From Arthrobacter sp. efr-133-TYG-118 (GTDB lineage: Bacteria > Actinomycetota > Actinomycetes > Actinomycetales > Micrococcaceae): DNA of 64,000 nt. Below the pieces are notes generated by a model, which saw only the letters and a program-made list of their open reading frames with translations, searched no databases and had not been told where the DNA came from. Location of the stretch: NCBI RefSeq assembly GCF_030209755.1, contig NZ_JARVRH010000007.1, positions 62,001-126,000 on the forward strand, read 5' to 3'. Position 1 is the first letter of the stretch. The number at the start of each line of letters is the position of its first letter. The translations under genes and the position numbers were made by a program. Below, in pieces: positions 43,370-51,150 of this stretch.

Positions 43370-44437
43370 TTAATGGTGGGAGTCCCGGCGGAGGATGACC
43401 TTCAGGGCGTGTGTTTCAGCTGCTCTTGAGAAAGTGTCGTAGGCATCGATGATCTGCGCCAAGGGGAAGTGGTGGGTCGCGAATTTCTCGGCGGGAATCT
43501 TGTGCTGGGCCACCAGCCGGAGCAGCATCGGGGTCGTGTTGGTATTGACCAGGCCCATGCTAATGGTGAGGTTGCGGATCCAGAGGTCCTGGAGGCGCAG
43601 TTCAACGGATCTTCCGTGTACGCCGATGTTGGCCACATTCCCGCCTGGGCGCACGAGCCGCAAGGCCATGTCGAAGGTGTCCGGGATTCCGACTGCTTCA
43701 ATGGCGACATCCACTCCTGCGCCGTCGGTATAGGACATGACGTCCCTGATCCACCCAGGATTGTCCGGGTTCACGACCTCGGTTGCGCCGAACTCCCGGG
43801 CCCGGGCAAGGCGGCCTTCGTCCGGGTCGATGGCGATGATGGTGGCGGCGCCGTGGAGGCCTGAGGTGGCTATCGCAGCCAGGCCGATGGGCCCGGCTCC
43901 GACGACGGCGACGACGTCACCCGGCTTCACGTGACCGGCCTGGACGCCGATTTCGAACGCCGTGGGCAGAATATCGGAGAGCATGACCGCTTGGTCGTCG
44001 GTGACCCCGTGAGGCAATTTGTAGAGCGAGTTATCCGCGTACGGGACGCGCACGTACTCGGCTTGGGTTCCGTCAATGAGATGGCCGAATATCCAACCCG
44101 TTCCGGGCTGGCCTTCCTCCCCGGCGCAGTGCGAGTAGAGGCCCTTCTTGCAGTTGCCGCAGTGCCCGCAGGATTTGATGCAGGAGATGATGACGCGGTC
44201 TCCGGTCCTGAACCCGGTGACGGAGGAACCCACCTCAGTCACCGTTCCCACGCCTTCATGCCCGAGGATCCGCCCCTCCTGGACTGCGGGTACGTCGCCT
44301 TTGAGGATGTGGAGGTCCGTTCCACAGATCGTGGTGGTATCGATGCGGACGATGGCGTCGGTTGGATGGATGACCAGGGGGTCCGGAACGTCGGTCCAAG
44401 ACTTTTGTCCTGGTCCGCCATAGACGAGTGCTTTCAT
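43370..44437 (-). CDS. Zinc-dependent alcohol dehydrogenase
   Basis: This is a 355-residue medium-chain dehydrogenase. Catalytic zinc ligands are Cys in ICGTDLH and His/Glu in GHEGVG; the structural zinc lobe is CGHCGNCKKGLYSHC; the Rossmann motif is VGAGPIG. It is close to actinobacterial NAD-dependent Adh proteins acting on ethanol or other primary alcohols. The ATG at 44437 begins the conserved sequence; an upstream start adds eight residues. It lies 60 bp downstream of a PPOX gene that has its own DosR-like box, and could regenerate NAD when respiration slows. Confidence 0.93.
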   Translation of the reverse strand: MKALVYGGPGQKSWTDVPDPLVIHPTDAIVRIDTTTICGTDLHILKGDVPAVQEGRILGHEGVGTVTEVGSSVTGFRTGDRVIISCIKSCGHCGNCKKGLYSHCAGEEGQPGTGWIFGHLIDGTQAEYVRVPYADNSLYKLPHGVTDDQAVMLSDILPTAFEIGVQAGHVKPGDVVAVVGAGPIGLAAIATSGLHGAATIIAIDPDEGRLARAREFGATEVVNPDNPGWIRDVMSYTDGAGVDVAIEAVGIPDTFDMALRLVRPGGNVANIGVHGRSVELRLQDLWIRNLTISMGLVNTNTTPMLLRLVAQHKIPAEKFATHHFPLAQIIDAYDTFSRAAETHALKVILRRDSHH

Positions 44438-44497
44438 GATTGATCCATTCAAAGAGTGCAAGCGGTACCTTCGGTGGCACCGGGAAGCGACGGCAAG

Positions 44498-44962
44498 TCA
44501 GTGGAAAAGTTCGGAGCGGGCATCCCACACGGGAGTGTTCCAAATATCAGGCCGCGTGGCCTTGAAACGTCGGCCGGTGACAGCATCCAGGGCCAGACGC
44601 AGATAGTGGCTCTTGCTGCCCGGCTGCCAGGGATCCAGATGGAGGGCGTCGGCGGCAGCCTTTTCCTCCAGATCGACGATGAGGTGGGCCCGGCCCCGGG
44701 CGACGACGCTCCAGGCCTTCCCGGAGCCTGCATCGAAGCCGTCGATTTCGAGCGCGCAGGGATCCCGCATTGTGCTCCAGAATTTCGTGCCGATCCCTGT
44801 CCGGAAGACGATGGAGCCGTGGTCCACGACGTAATTCACGGGGAAAATGTCCGGATGGTCCTCGACAATCACGGCCAGCCTGCCAACGGTGGTTTGGCCA
44901 AGCAGTTCGAAACATTCGTCAGGGTTCAGTCTTTCGATCGCATCCGCTGATTGAGGGTTCAT
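44498..44962 (-). CDS. PPOX split-barrel flavin protein
   Basis: This 154-residue protein has ECFELLGQTTVGRLA, IFPVNYVVDHGSIVFRTG, KAWSVVARGRA and AVTGRRF. It belongs to the same subgroup as the paralogues at 45025 and 53979 (EDHPDIFP, FRTG-GTK). It begins 36 bp before the box at 44999 and precedes the alcohol dehydrogenase gene. Confidence 0.88.
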   Translation of the reverse strand: MNPQSADAIERLNPDECFELLGQTTVGRLAVIVEDHPDIFPVNYVVDHGSIVFRTGIGTKFWSTMRDPCALEIDGFDAGSGKAWSVVARGRAHLIVDLEEKAAADALHLDPWQPGSKSHYLRLALDAVTGRRFKATRPDIWNTPVWDARSELFH

Positions 44963-44998
44963 GAGTTTGACGCTACCGGCGGCTGTCCGCCGTCGTTA

Positions 44999-45012
44999 GG
45001 GCCTTTGGGCCC
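44999..45012. promoter_or_regulatory. DosR-like box upstream of PPOX-adh-ATPase operon
   Basis: GGGCCTTTGGGCCC is a perfect GGGNC-N4-GNCCC element 37 bp upstream of the PPOX start and 12 bp from the end of the next PPOX gene. Confidence 0.7.
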
Positions 45013-45024
45013 GACCTGCGCCCA

Positions 45025-45495
45025 TCATTCGAGTCCGGCGCGGGTGGCGTCGTCCAAGGGACTCCACCACGTCAGGGGAGGCGTAACGGTGAAGCGGCGC
45101 CCCGTGATCGACGTCGGGACGATGCGGATAAAGTGGTCTTTACGTCCCGCCTGCCACGGGAAAAGGAGCAGACCGACAGTGTCGAGGACCTCCTGGGTGA
45201 GCTTAATGGCGACAGCCTGCCCCTTCACAACCACGCTCCATGCCACTCCGGTGTCCGGATTGACGCCGTCGGCCTCCAGCGCCACGGGAGTTTCGCTCAA
45301 GGCCGAGTGGAGCTTGGTTCCTTCCCCGGTCCTGAAGACGAGGGTGCCGTGGTCTACCTTGTAGTTGATCGGGAAGATGTCGGGGTGGTCTTCCACCCAG
45401 ACAGCGAGGCGCCCCACCGAGACGCCGCGCAACAGTTCCCAGCACTGTTGAGGTTGCAGGACCTCTGGCTCTGGTGTTGATGGTTTGTTCGTCAT
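45025..45495 (-). CDS. PPOX split-barrel flavin protein
   Basis: This 156-residue protein has QCWELLRGVSVGRLA, DIFPINYKVDHGTLVFRTG, AWSVVVKGQA and IVPTSITGRRF. It is paralogous to its neighbour at 44498. The ATG at 45495 is chosen because the fold begins there; the frame runs upstream to 45678 but that part would overlap the kinase start. No strong Shine-Dalgarno is seen. It is divergent from the DevS-like kinase. Confidence 0.86.
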   Translation of the reverse strand: MTNKPSTPEPEVLQPQQCWELLRGVSVGRLAVWVEDHPDIFPINYKVDHGTLVFRTGEGTKLHSALSETPVALEADGVNPDTGVAWSVVVKGQAVAIKLTQEVLDTVGLLLFPWQAGRKDHFIRIVPTSITGRRFTVTPPLTWWSPLDDATRAGLE

Positions 45496-45532
45496 GTCGC
45501 CGAGGCTACGCCGAGGCGCGATGGGGGGAACA

Positions 45533-45546
45533 GGGCACAAAGACCC
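45533..45546. promoter_or_regulatory. Degenerate DosR-like box between PPOX and the sensor kinase
   Basis: GGGCACAAAGACCC has one mismatch to GGGNC-N4-GNCCC. It lies 38 bp upstream of the PPOX start and 119 bp upstream of the kinase start, so it could give autoregulation of the kinase. Confidence 0.45.
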
Positions 45547-45664
45547 TCGCCTCGCAGGCGTCTGGAGGAACACACGACTCGGGGGTAGTCTGGCATCGGA
45601 TACGCCACCTGCCACAACACGGGCTACCTGCCCTGTGTGGGCGGTACCGCTCGAAAGGCAGTAG

Positions 45665-47383
45665 ATGAACGGCTCCATTCCAGAACCTGTGCAGGCTGAT
45701 CGCCTTCACGTCACCGGGACCCGGATCGAAGACCTGCTCAGGGACTTTCTGGCCAGGGCCGGAGAACTCCTGGACGCACAGGAACAGATGCGTGGACTGT
45801 TGGAAGCGGTTGTCGCGGTCGCCGAAGACTTGAGCCTTGAGGCCGTTCTGGACAGGGTGGTCAATTCCGCCTGCAGGCTGCTGCATGCCCGCTACGGCGC
45901 GCTGGGTGTCATCGGTGAGAACAAGTCACTGAGCCACTTCGTCACGGTCGGTATCGACGAAGACCTTGCACGCCGCATCGGCCCGCTACCTACCGGACAC
46001 GGTGTCCTCGGTTTGCTGATCAGCGAACCCGCGCCGCTTCGCCTTCATGATTTGCGCCAACATCCGAAGTCTTACGGATTCCCCGAAAACCATCCACCGA
46101 TGAGGTCTTTTCTTGGTGTCCCGGTGAGGGTCCGTGACGTCGTCTTCGGCAATCTGTACCTGACCGAAAAAGAGGGCGGCGGCGATTTTACGCCCGAAGA
46201 TGAGGACCTCGCTGTCGCATTGGCCGCAGCTGCCGGGGTGGCCATTGAGAACGCCCGCCTCTATGAGGACGCCCGCCGCCGCGGGTCCTGGCTTGAAGCA
46301 TGCATGGATGTGACCGGGCGGATGATGGGTGATGCTCGGTCGGCGGCGCCTGACAGGGCCGCCCTGGACTTGATTGCGGAGAGGGCGCTTCAGGAATCGG
46401 GATCCCAGCTGGCCCTGATCCTGGTTCCGGAAGGGGGCGTAGGTTCGTACCGCGTCGCAGGTGCCGCGGGGGCCGACAGCACAAAATTCGCGGGGAACAT
46501 CCTGCCGCTGGATTCCGATGCGATCAGGACAGTCTCCGCCACCGGGGCGCCCGCATGCTTGGACGAGGCCGGAGACATCCTCGGACCGGCTGACGGCTTG
46601 TCCATGGAAAAGCTCCTCGCGATCGATCTTAGCGCCCAGGGCGCCCACCACGGACTCCTGCTTCTGGTTCGAACGCCTGGAACGGGACCTTTCGCGAAGA
46701 CGGATGTGGAGATGGGGGCCGTCTTCGGTTCCCACGTTGCCTTGGGCCTGGAACTGGACCGAATCCACCGGCTCCGTGAACAATTGGTCGTTTTCTCGGA
46801 CCGGGATCGCATCGCCCGGGACCTGCACGACGTCGTGATCCAGCGCATTTTCGCTGCGGGCCTCAGCATCCAGAGCCTGCGGCGGTTTACCTCAGGAGAA
46901 CCTGCCCTGGCCCGGATCGATGCCGTCACGGCGGAACTGGATGAGACCATCAGGGACCTCCGAAACACCATCTATTCGCTGCGGGCCAGCTCCGGTGAGC
47001 AGGAGCTGCTGAGCAGCCGCATACTGCAGACAGTCCGCAATGCCACCAGGTCCCTGCCGTTCGCCCCGCACCTGACACTCAACGGGGCGGTCGATTCAGT
47101 GCCCGACGACGGGACCGCCACCAATGCGCTGGCAGTCACCTCCGAGGGCCTCAGCAACGCAGTCCGTCATTCCGAGGCTCAGGCGATCAGCGTTTCAGTG
47201 TCCGTGGAAGATGGCATGCTGACCTTGATCATCGAAGACGACGGCAAGGGCTTCAGGGATCCCGTCCAGGGGAATGGCCTGGTGAACATGGAACAACGGG
47301 CCTTGGAATTGGGCGGTTCATTCGAGGTCACCGGAACACCAGGGAAAGGGACCACACTGGTGTGGAAGGTCCCTATCCACTGA
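45665..47383 (+). CDS. devS: DevS/DosT-like two-GAF sensor histidine kinase
   Basis: This 572-residue soluble kinase has GAF-A (about 55-200), GAF-B (about 225-365), a HisKA_3 domain with His388 in RDLHDVVIQRIFAAGLSIQ, and HATPase_c (about 480-570, DDGKGFRD). GAF-A matches mycobacterial DevS: His143 in ENHPPMRSFLGVPV corresponds to the proximal heme ligand and Tyr165 in GNLYLTEK to the distal tyrosine. It therefore probably senses O2, NO, CO or redox state through heme. It is convergent with the DevR-like regulator, not in an operon with it, and a shared hairpin joins their ends. Confidence 0.93.
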   Translation: MNGSIPEPVQADRLHVTGTRIEDLLRDFLARAGELLDAQEQMRGLLEAVVAVAEDLSLEAVLDRVVNSACRLLHARYGALGVIGENKSLSHFVTVGIDEDLARRIGPLPTGHGVLGLLISEPAPLRLHDLRQHPKSYGFPENHPPMRSFLGVPVRVRDVVFGNLYLTEKEGGGDFTPEDEDLAVALAAAAGVAIENARLYEDARRRGSWLEACMDVTGRMMGDARSAAPDRAALDLIAERALQESGSQLALILVPEGGVGSYRVAGAAGADSTKFAGNILPLDSDAIRTVSATGAPACLDEAGDILGPADGLSMEKLLAIDLSAQGAHHGLLLLVRTPGTGPFAKTDVEMGAVFGSHVALGLELDRIHRLREQLVVFSDRDRIARDLHDVVIQRIFAAGLSIQSLRRFTSGEPALARIDAVTAELDETIRDLRNTIYSLRASSGEQELLSSRILQTVRNATRSLPFAPHLTLNGAVDSVPDDGTATNALAVTSEGLSNAVRHSEAQAISVSVSVEDGMLTLIIEDDGKGFRDPVQGNGLVNMEQRALELGGSFEVTGTPGKGTTLVWKVPIH

Positions 47384-47402
47384 ACCGTCGACGGACGGTT
47401 CA
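47381..47402. terminator. Bidirectional hairpin spanning both stop codons of devS and devR
   Basis: TGAACCGTC and GACGGTTCA form a perfect 9-bp stem with loop GACG. The first three bases are the devS stop and the last three are the complement of the devR stop. It should terminate both convergent transcripts. Confidence 0.75.
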
Positions 47403-48086
47403 AGTTTCCGTTTCTCGTCCGTGGGCAATGTAGACGGCCGCCTGGGTGCGCCGCTCGAATCCCAGTTTCGCCAACATCGAGGACACGTAGTTCTTCACGG
47501 TTTTCTCGGCCAGCACCATCTGTTCCCCGATCTGCCGGTTCGTCAGACCCTGACCCACCAAATCCAGGACCCGTCGCTCCTGGGGAGTCAATGAGGCGAC
47601 CCTGGGATCCAGGCGCTGGGGTTCCGTGAATCCTTGAATGATCTTCGCCTTCACGGCCGCATCAAACAAGGACTCGCCCCGCGCAGCCCGGCGGAGCGCG
47701 CCGAGCAGGTCGGTGCCCCCGATTTCCTTCAAGACGTATCCTGCCGCACCCGCAAGAACGGCTCCACGAAGGGCCTGTTCGTCGTCATAACTGGTCAGAA
47801 TCAAGCAATTCAGGGTGGGGTCAACGGAGCGCACCTCGCGGCACACTTCGATGCCGGTGCCGTCGGGCAACCTGGCGTCCAGCACCGACACGTCCGGGCG
47901 CAACGCCGGAATGCGCCGGGCGGCCTCCTCGGCCGAACCGGACATGCCCACCACCACAAAGCCTTCGCTTTCCAGCAGTTCCTGCAGTCCCCGGCGGACA
48001 AGCTCATGATCGTCAAGGACGTAGACCCGGATAGGCTGCGGCCCAACGACTCCGGCGTCGTTTTGGGGTGGTACTGGGCGTTCCAT
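47400..48086 (-). CDS. devR: DevR/DosR-like NarL-family response regulator
   Basis: This 228-residue regulator has a receiver domain (phosphoacceptor Asp70 in VLDARLPDG, LTSYDD, VLKE) and a LuxR-type HTH (166-228). The recognition region AEKTVKNYVSSMLAKLG is nearly the same as in mycobacterial DosR, including the Lys and Asn (Lys198, Asn199) that contact the DosR box. The ATG at 48086 follows AGGAGG. Two DosR-like boxes lie 95-133 bp upstream, shared with a USP gene, which points to autoregulation. Confidence 0.93.
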   Translation of the reverse strand: MERPVPPQNDAGVVGPQPIRVYVLDDHELVRRGLQELLESEGFVVVGMSGSAEEAARRIPALRPDVSVLDARLPDGTGIEVCREVRSVDPTLNCLILTSYDDEQALRGAVLAGAAGYVLKEIGGTDLLGALRRAARGESLFDAAVKAKIIQGFTEPQRLDPRVASLTPQERRVLDLVGQGLTNRQIGEQMVLAEKTVKNYVSSMLAKLGFERRTQAAVYIAHGRETET

Positions 48087-48180
48087 GATCCTCCTGTCCG
48101 GCAGCCCGTGGCCGCGGTCCCGCCGGCCTGTCATGGTTGCCCGGCTATGTCATTGTTCACTGCCCGCCACTGGTAAACAA

Positions 48181-48194
48181 GGGCCGAAGGACCC
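48181..48194. promoter_or_regulatory. DosR-like box (devR / USP divergent promoter, site 1)
   Basis: GGGCCGAAGGACCC fits GGGNC-N4-GNCCC. It is 95 bp upstream of devR (minus) and 86 bp upstream of the USP at 48280 (plus). Confidence 0.7.
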
Positions 48195-48205
48195 GGGCAG
48201 GTGCC

Positions 48206-48219
48206 ATGACTTTCGGCCC
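48206..48219 (-). promoter_or_regulatory. Degenerate DosR-like box (site 2)
   Basis: Read on the minus strand it is GGGCCGAAAGTCAT, two mismatches from the consensus but nearly the same as the box at 53868. It starts 25 bp from site 1, as paired boxes do in known DosR promoters. Confidence 0.5.
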
Positions 48220-48279
48220 TGTTTGGCGGCGACTTTCCTGCCCATTCTTAGAGAAACCGCAGGAAACGGAAGGAACACC

Positions 48280-48801
48280 ATGGCCACGTACACCCGACGT
48301 GACAAGATCGTCGTCGGCGTCGACGGCTCTGACGCTTCCATCGAGGCCCTGCGCCAAGCCCACCATCTCGCATCAGCACTGGGAACCAGCGTCGAGGGCT
48401 GGATCTGCTGGGACTTCCCCGCCGGACATGAGGCATACGACATGATGGGGCGGGACGGCTTCAGCCACCAAGCATCCGAAATCCTCCACAACGCCATGGT
48501 GAAGGCCTTCGGCCCGGAATTGCCTCGGAACGTCCGGACCAGGCTCGTCCTCGGCGGCGCCCGGCAGTCCCTCATCGATGCAAGCAGATTCGCCACTTTA
48601 CTGGTCGTCGGAAGGCGCGGGCACGGCGGGTTCAACGGCCTGTTGCTCGGCTCGGTCAGCGCAGCCTGCGTCGCCCATGCGCATTGCCCCGTTCTCGTTG
48701 TCCACGCGCCTGATGCAGCCGAGCACCCCGAGCCCCGTCCCGGCACCGCCGGGGCGGCCACCAGAAAACCCCAACCGATCAAAGGAGCACAATCCAGATG
48801 A
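48280..48801 (+). CDS. Single-domain universal stress protein
   Basis: This 173-residue protein has one UspA domain with the ATP loop GRRGHGGFNGLLLGS and a Pro/Ala/Gly-rich C-terminal tail of about 30 residues. It is paralogous to the USP at 53355. The ATG at 48280 follows GGAAGGAA; the long upstream extension overlaps the promoter boxes and is rejected. It overlaps the SPW protein by 4 bp (ATGA). Confidence 0.92.
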   Translation: MATYTRRDKIVVGVDGSDASIEALRQAHHLASALGTSVEGWICWDFPAGHEAYDMMGRDGFSHQASEILHNAMVKAFGPELPRNVRTRLVLGGARQSLIDASRFATLLVVGRRGHGGFNGLLLGSVSAACVAHAHCPVLVVHAPDAAEHPEPRPGTAGAATRKPQPIKGAQSR

Positions 48802-49160
48802 AGAAGTGGACCCGTTGGCAGGACTGGACGGTCATCGCCGCCGGCGCCTATGCCGCACTCTCGGTGTTGTGGACAAGTCAAGGCGGATCGTCCACAGCCT
48901 TCATGGTCATCCTCGGCGTCCTGCTGGTCGCCGCCGGGGTCACCAACCTCTCCAGGCCAGGGATGCCGGCTGCCGAATGGGCGCAAGCCGCGTTCGCCGT
49001 CGTCCTCCTCCTCGCGCCATGGCTTGGAGGTTTCGCCTCCATGACAGGCGCAGCCTGGAGTGCCTGGATTCCGGGCGCGGTCGCCTTGGTGGTCACAGCC
49101 TTGGCGATCAAGCCCAGCACCGAGGAATACCGTCACCACCACGTAATGCCGGCCCCTTAG
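48798..49160 (+). CDS. SPW-repeat membrane protein
   Basis: This 120-residue protein has four hydrophobic helices. The SPW-type pattern is present in variant form (AAEWAQAAFAVVLLLAPWLGGF, and an N-terminal WQDWTVIAAGAYAALSVLW). The family has no known function but is common beside stress genes in actinobacteria. It is translationally coupled to the upstream USP and is followed by a strong hairpin. Confidence 0.85.
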   Translation: MKKWTRWQDWTVIAAGAYAALSVLWTSQGGSSTAFMVILGVLLVAAGVTNLSRPGMPAAEWAQAAFAVVLLLAPWLGGFASMTGAAWSAWIPGAVALVVTALAIKPSTEEYRHHHVMPAP

Positions 49161-49177
49161 CCGCGCAATAGCCGGAC

Positions 49178-49205
49178 CGGGCATCCGTCCACCGCCGGAT
49201 GCCCG
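49178..49205 (+). terminator. Hairpin between the SPW gene and the beta-CASP hydrolase
   Basis: CGGGCATCCG and CGGATGCCCG form a perfect 10-bp stem with an 8-nt loop, 17 bp after the SPW stop. It ends 27 bp before the next start codon, so it could also act as an attenuator in the leader of the hydrolase. Confidence 0.7.
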
Positions 49206-49231
49206 ACACCGCCGATATGGAGGAGACCATC

Positions 49232-50617
49232 ATGAACGGCAATCATCAGGCGCGCTTGCGGTTCCTGGGAGCAACGGACACCGTCACTGGGTCCCGCTAT
49301 CTCCTCGAATCCCGGGACACGCGGATCCTGGTCGACTGTGGTCTCTTCCAAGGCTACAAACGCATCCGCGACCGGAACCGGATCCCGTTTCCCGTCCCGC
49401 CCGGGTCTATCGACGCAGTGCTCCTCACCCACGCGCATCTTGACCACACCGGATATGTTCCGGCGCTCGTCCGGGACGGCTTCACCGGGCCGATCTACGC
49501 TACCCACGGGACCAGCGAACTGTGCAAGCTGCTGCTACCGGACAGCGGCCACCTTCAGGAAGAGGAGGCGCGTTACGCCGACCACCGGGGATCCTCCGTG
49601 CATGTTCCAGCGCTTCCCGTTTACACCGCGGCAGATGCGGTCAGGTCCCTGAACGCCTTCGAACCCCGGGATTTTGATGCCCCGATTGACCTTGGAGACG
49701 GCATCGAGGCCACTTTTCTCCCGGCCGGACACATCCTCGGTGCAGCGCAGATCCACCTCACCGTCGATGGGCACTCCATTCACTTCACCGGAGACCTGGG
49801 CCGTGCCGACGATCCCCTCATGTTCCCGCCCCGGGAACTGGAAGCCGCCGATATTCTTGTCACCGAGTCCACCTACGGCAACCGGACCCACCCGGACCAG
49901 GACCCGGCGGCTGAGCTTGGCGCGGTCGTGTCCCGCGTTGCCAAACGTGGGGGAGTCGTCATGATCGCCGCATTCGCCGTCGGCCGTGCGGAGACCCTGA
50001 TGCTCCATCTCTCCCGGCTCCGCCGCAAAGGCCTCATTCCGGACATTCCGGTCTACCTCAACAGCCCCATGGCCATCGACGCGTCCTACATGTACCGGCA
50101 GCACCCCGACGAACACCGCCTCCTCGTTGATGAGTTCGAAGACATGTACAAGCTGGCCACCATGACACGCACCGCCGACGATTCCAAGCTTCTCAACCTG
50201 AGGGGAGGGCCCATGATCATCATTTCCGCCAGCGGCATGATCACCGGAGGAAGGATCCTTCACCACCTGGAAGCCTACGGCCCGGACCCGAAAAATGCCC
50301 TCATCCTCAGCGGCTACCAAGCCGGAGGAACACGCGGGGCCGACCTGGCAGCCGGAGCGAAGGAACTCAGAATCTACGGACAGGACGTCCCCATCCTGGC
50401 CGAGGTCATACAGATTGAAGGATTCTCCGCGCACGCCGACGCCGACGAAATCATCCGTTGGATGCACGCAGCAAACCAGGCACCCCGAATGACTTACATC
50501 ACCCACGGCGAACCCGACGCCTCGGACGCCCTGCGTCGCCGCATCAAGCGCGAACTGGGTTGGAACGCCAGGGTCCCCGAATATCTCGAAGCAATCCCGC
50601 TCGACAAACCGCACTAG
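49232..50617 (+). CDS. Beta-CASP metallo-beta-lactamase-fold hydrolase (CPSF/Ysh1-like)
   Basis: This 461-residue protein has the zinc motif THAHLDHTG, later HILGAAQ, GDLGR, ESTYGNR (beta-CASP motif A) and a C-terminal SAHAD plus THGEPDA, the pattern of bacterial CPSF-like RNA nucleases. The ATG at 49232 follows GGAGGAG; an upstream ATG at 49199 overlaps the hairpin. It is likely an RNA-processing enzyme linked to the stress response by its position; its target is unknown. Confidence 0.92.
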   Translation: MNGNHQARLRFLGATDTVTGSRYLLESRDTRILVDCGLFQGYKRIRDRNRIPFPVPPGSIDAVLLTHAHLDHTGYVPALVRDGFTGPIYATHGTSELCKLLLPDSGHLQEEEARYADHRGSSVHVPALPVYTAADAVRSLNAFEPRDFDAPIDLGDGIEATFLPAGHILGAAQIHLTVDGHSIHFTGDLGRADDPLMFPPRELEAADILVTESTYGNRTHPDQDPAAELGAVVSRVAKRGGVVMIAAFAVGRAETLMLHLSRLRRKGLIPDIPVYLNSPMAIDASYMYRQHPDEHRLLVDEFEDMYKLATMTRTADDSKLLNLRGGPMIIISASGMITGGRILHHLEAYGPDPKNALILSGYQAGGTRGADLAAGAKELRIYGQDVPILAEVIQIEGFSAHADADEIIRWMHAANQAPRMTYITHGEPDASDALRRRIKRELGWNARVPEYLEAIPLDKPH

Positions 50618-50657
50618 CAGTAATAGTTTCCACCCACGCAGGTATAGGAGGCCGTTG

Positions 50658-50978
50658 ATGGCTCTCTCCGAACACGAAAAGAAGACACTGGAACAGATCG
50701 CCCGGGACCTGGAGCGCGATGACCCGAAGTTCGCGTCGAAGTTGAGATTGGCCCCCGGGCCGGTCACGGGGAGGCACGTGGCTTTCGGGATCTTCGCCGC
50801 CGTCGTCGGCTGCCTTGTGCTGCTGACCGGGGTCGCGGCCCGCGCCCCGGCGTTGGGAGTCATCGGGTTCACCATCATGGGCGCCGGGGCATACCTGGCA
50901 ACGGCGCGTGTCGCTTCCCTGCGGACCCGACGACGCCCGAGCTCTTCCCCGTCCAAAGGGCCCGCGGAGCTGGGTTAG
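50658..50978 (+). CDS. DUF3040 membrane protein
   Basis: This 106-residue protein starts with the DUF3040 pattern LSEHEKKTLEQIARDLERDDPKFA, followed by two transmembrane helices and a basic Arg/Ser tail. The family is of unknown function and restricted to actinobacteria. The ATG follows TAGGAG. It lies 40 bp after the beta-CASP gene and is probably co-transcribed with it. Confidence 0.88.
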   Translation: MALSEHEKKTLEQIARDLERDDPKFASKLRLAPGPVTGRHVAFGIFAAVVGCLVLLTGVAARAPALGVIGFTIMGAGAYLATARVASLRTRRRPSSSPSKGPAELG

Positions 50979-51050
50979 CCGATGTGGAAGCCATCATTAT
51001 CGTCTGTGCAACCGGCAGCTAGCCTGCGTTGCAACCTTCAACTATGCGGC

Positions 51051-51064
51051 GGGACTTCCGGCCC
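51051..51064. promoter_or_regulatory. DosR-like box upstream of USP
   Basis: GGGACTTCCGGCCC fits GGGNC-N4-GNCCC; its left half GGGACT is identical to the mycobacterial half-site. It lies 87 bp upstream of the USP start at 51151. Confidence 0.72.
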
Positions 51065-51150
51065 TAACACTCAATAGCGTCGGGACGGAGACTGAACCTG
51101 CACAGGCCGGTAACGGGCGAGGACAGTTCTTGAGGAAGAGCGGACATGTC

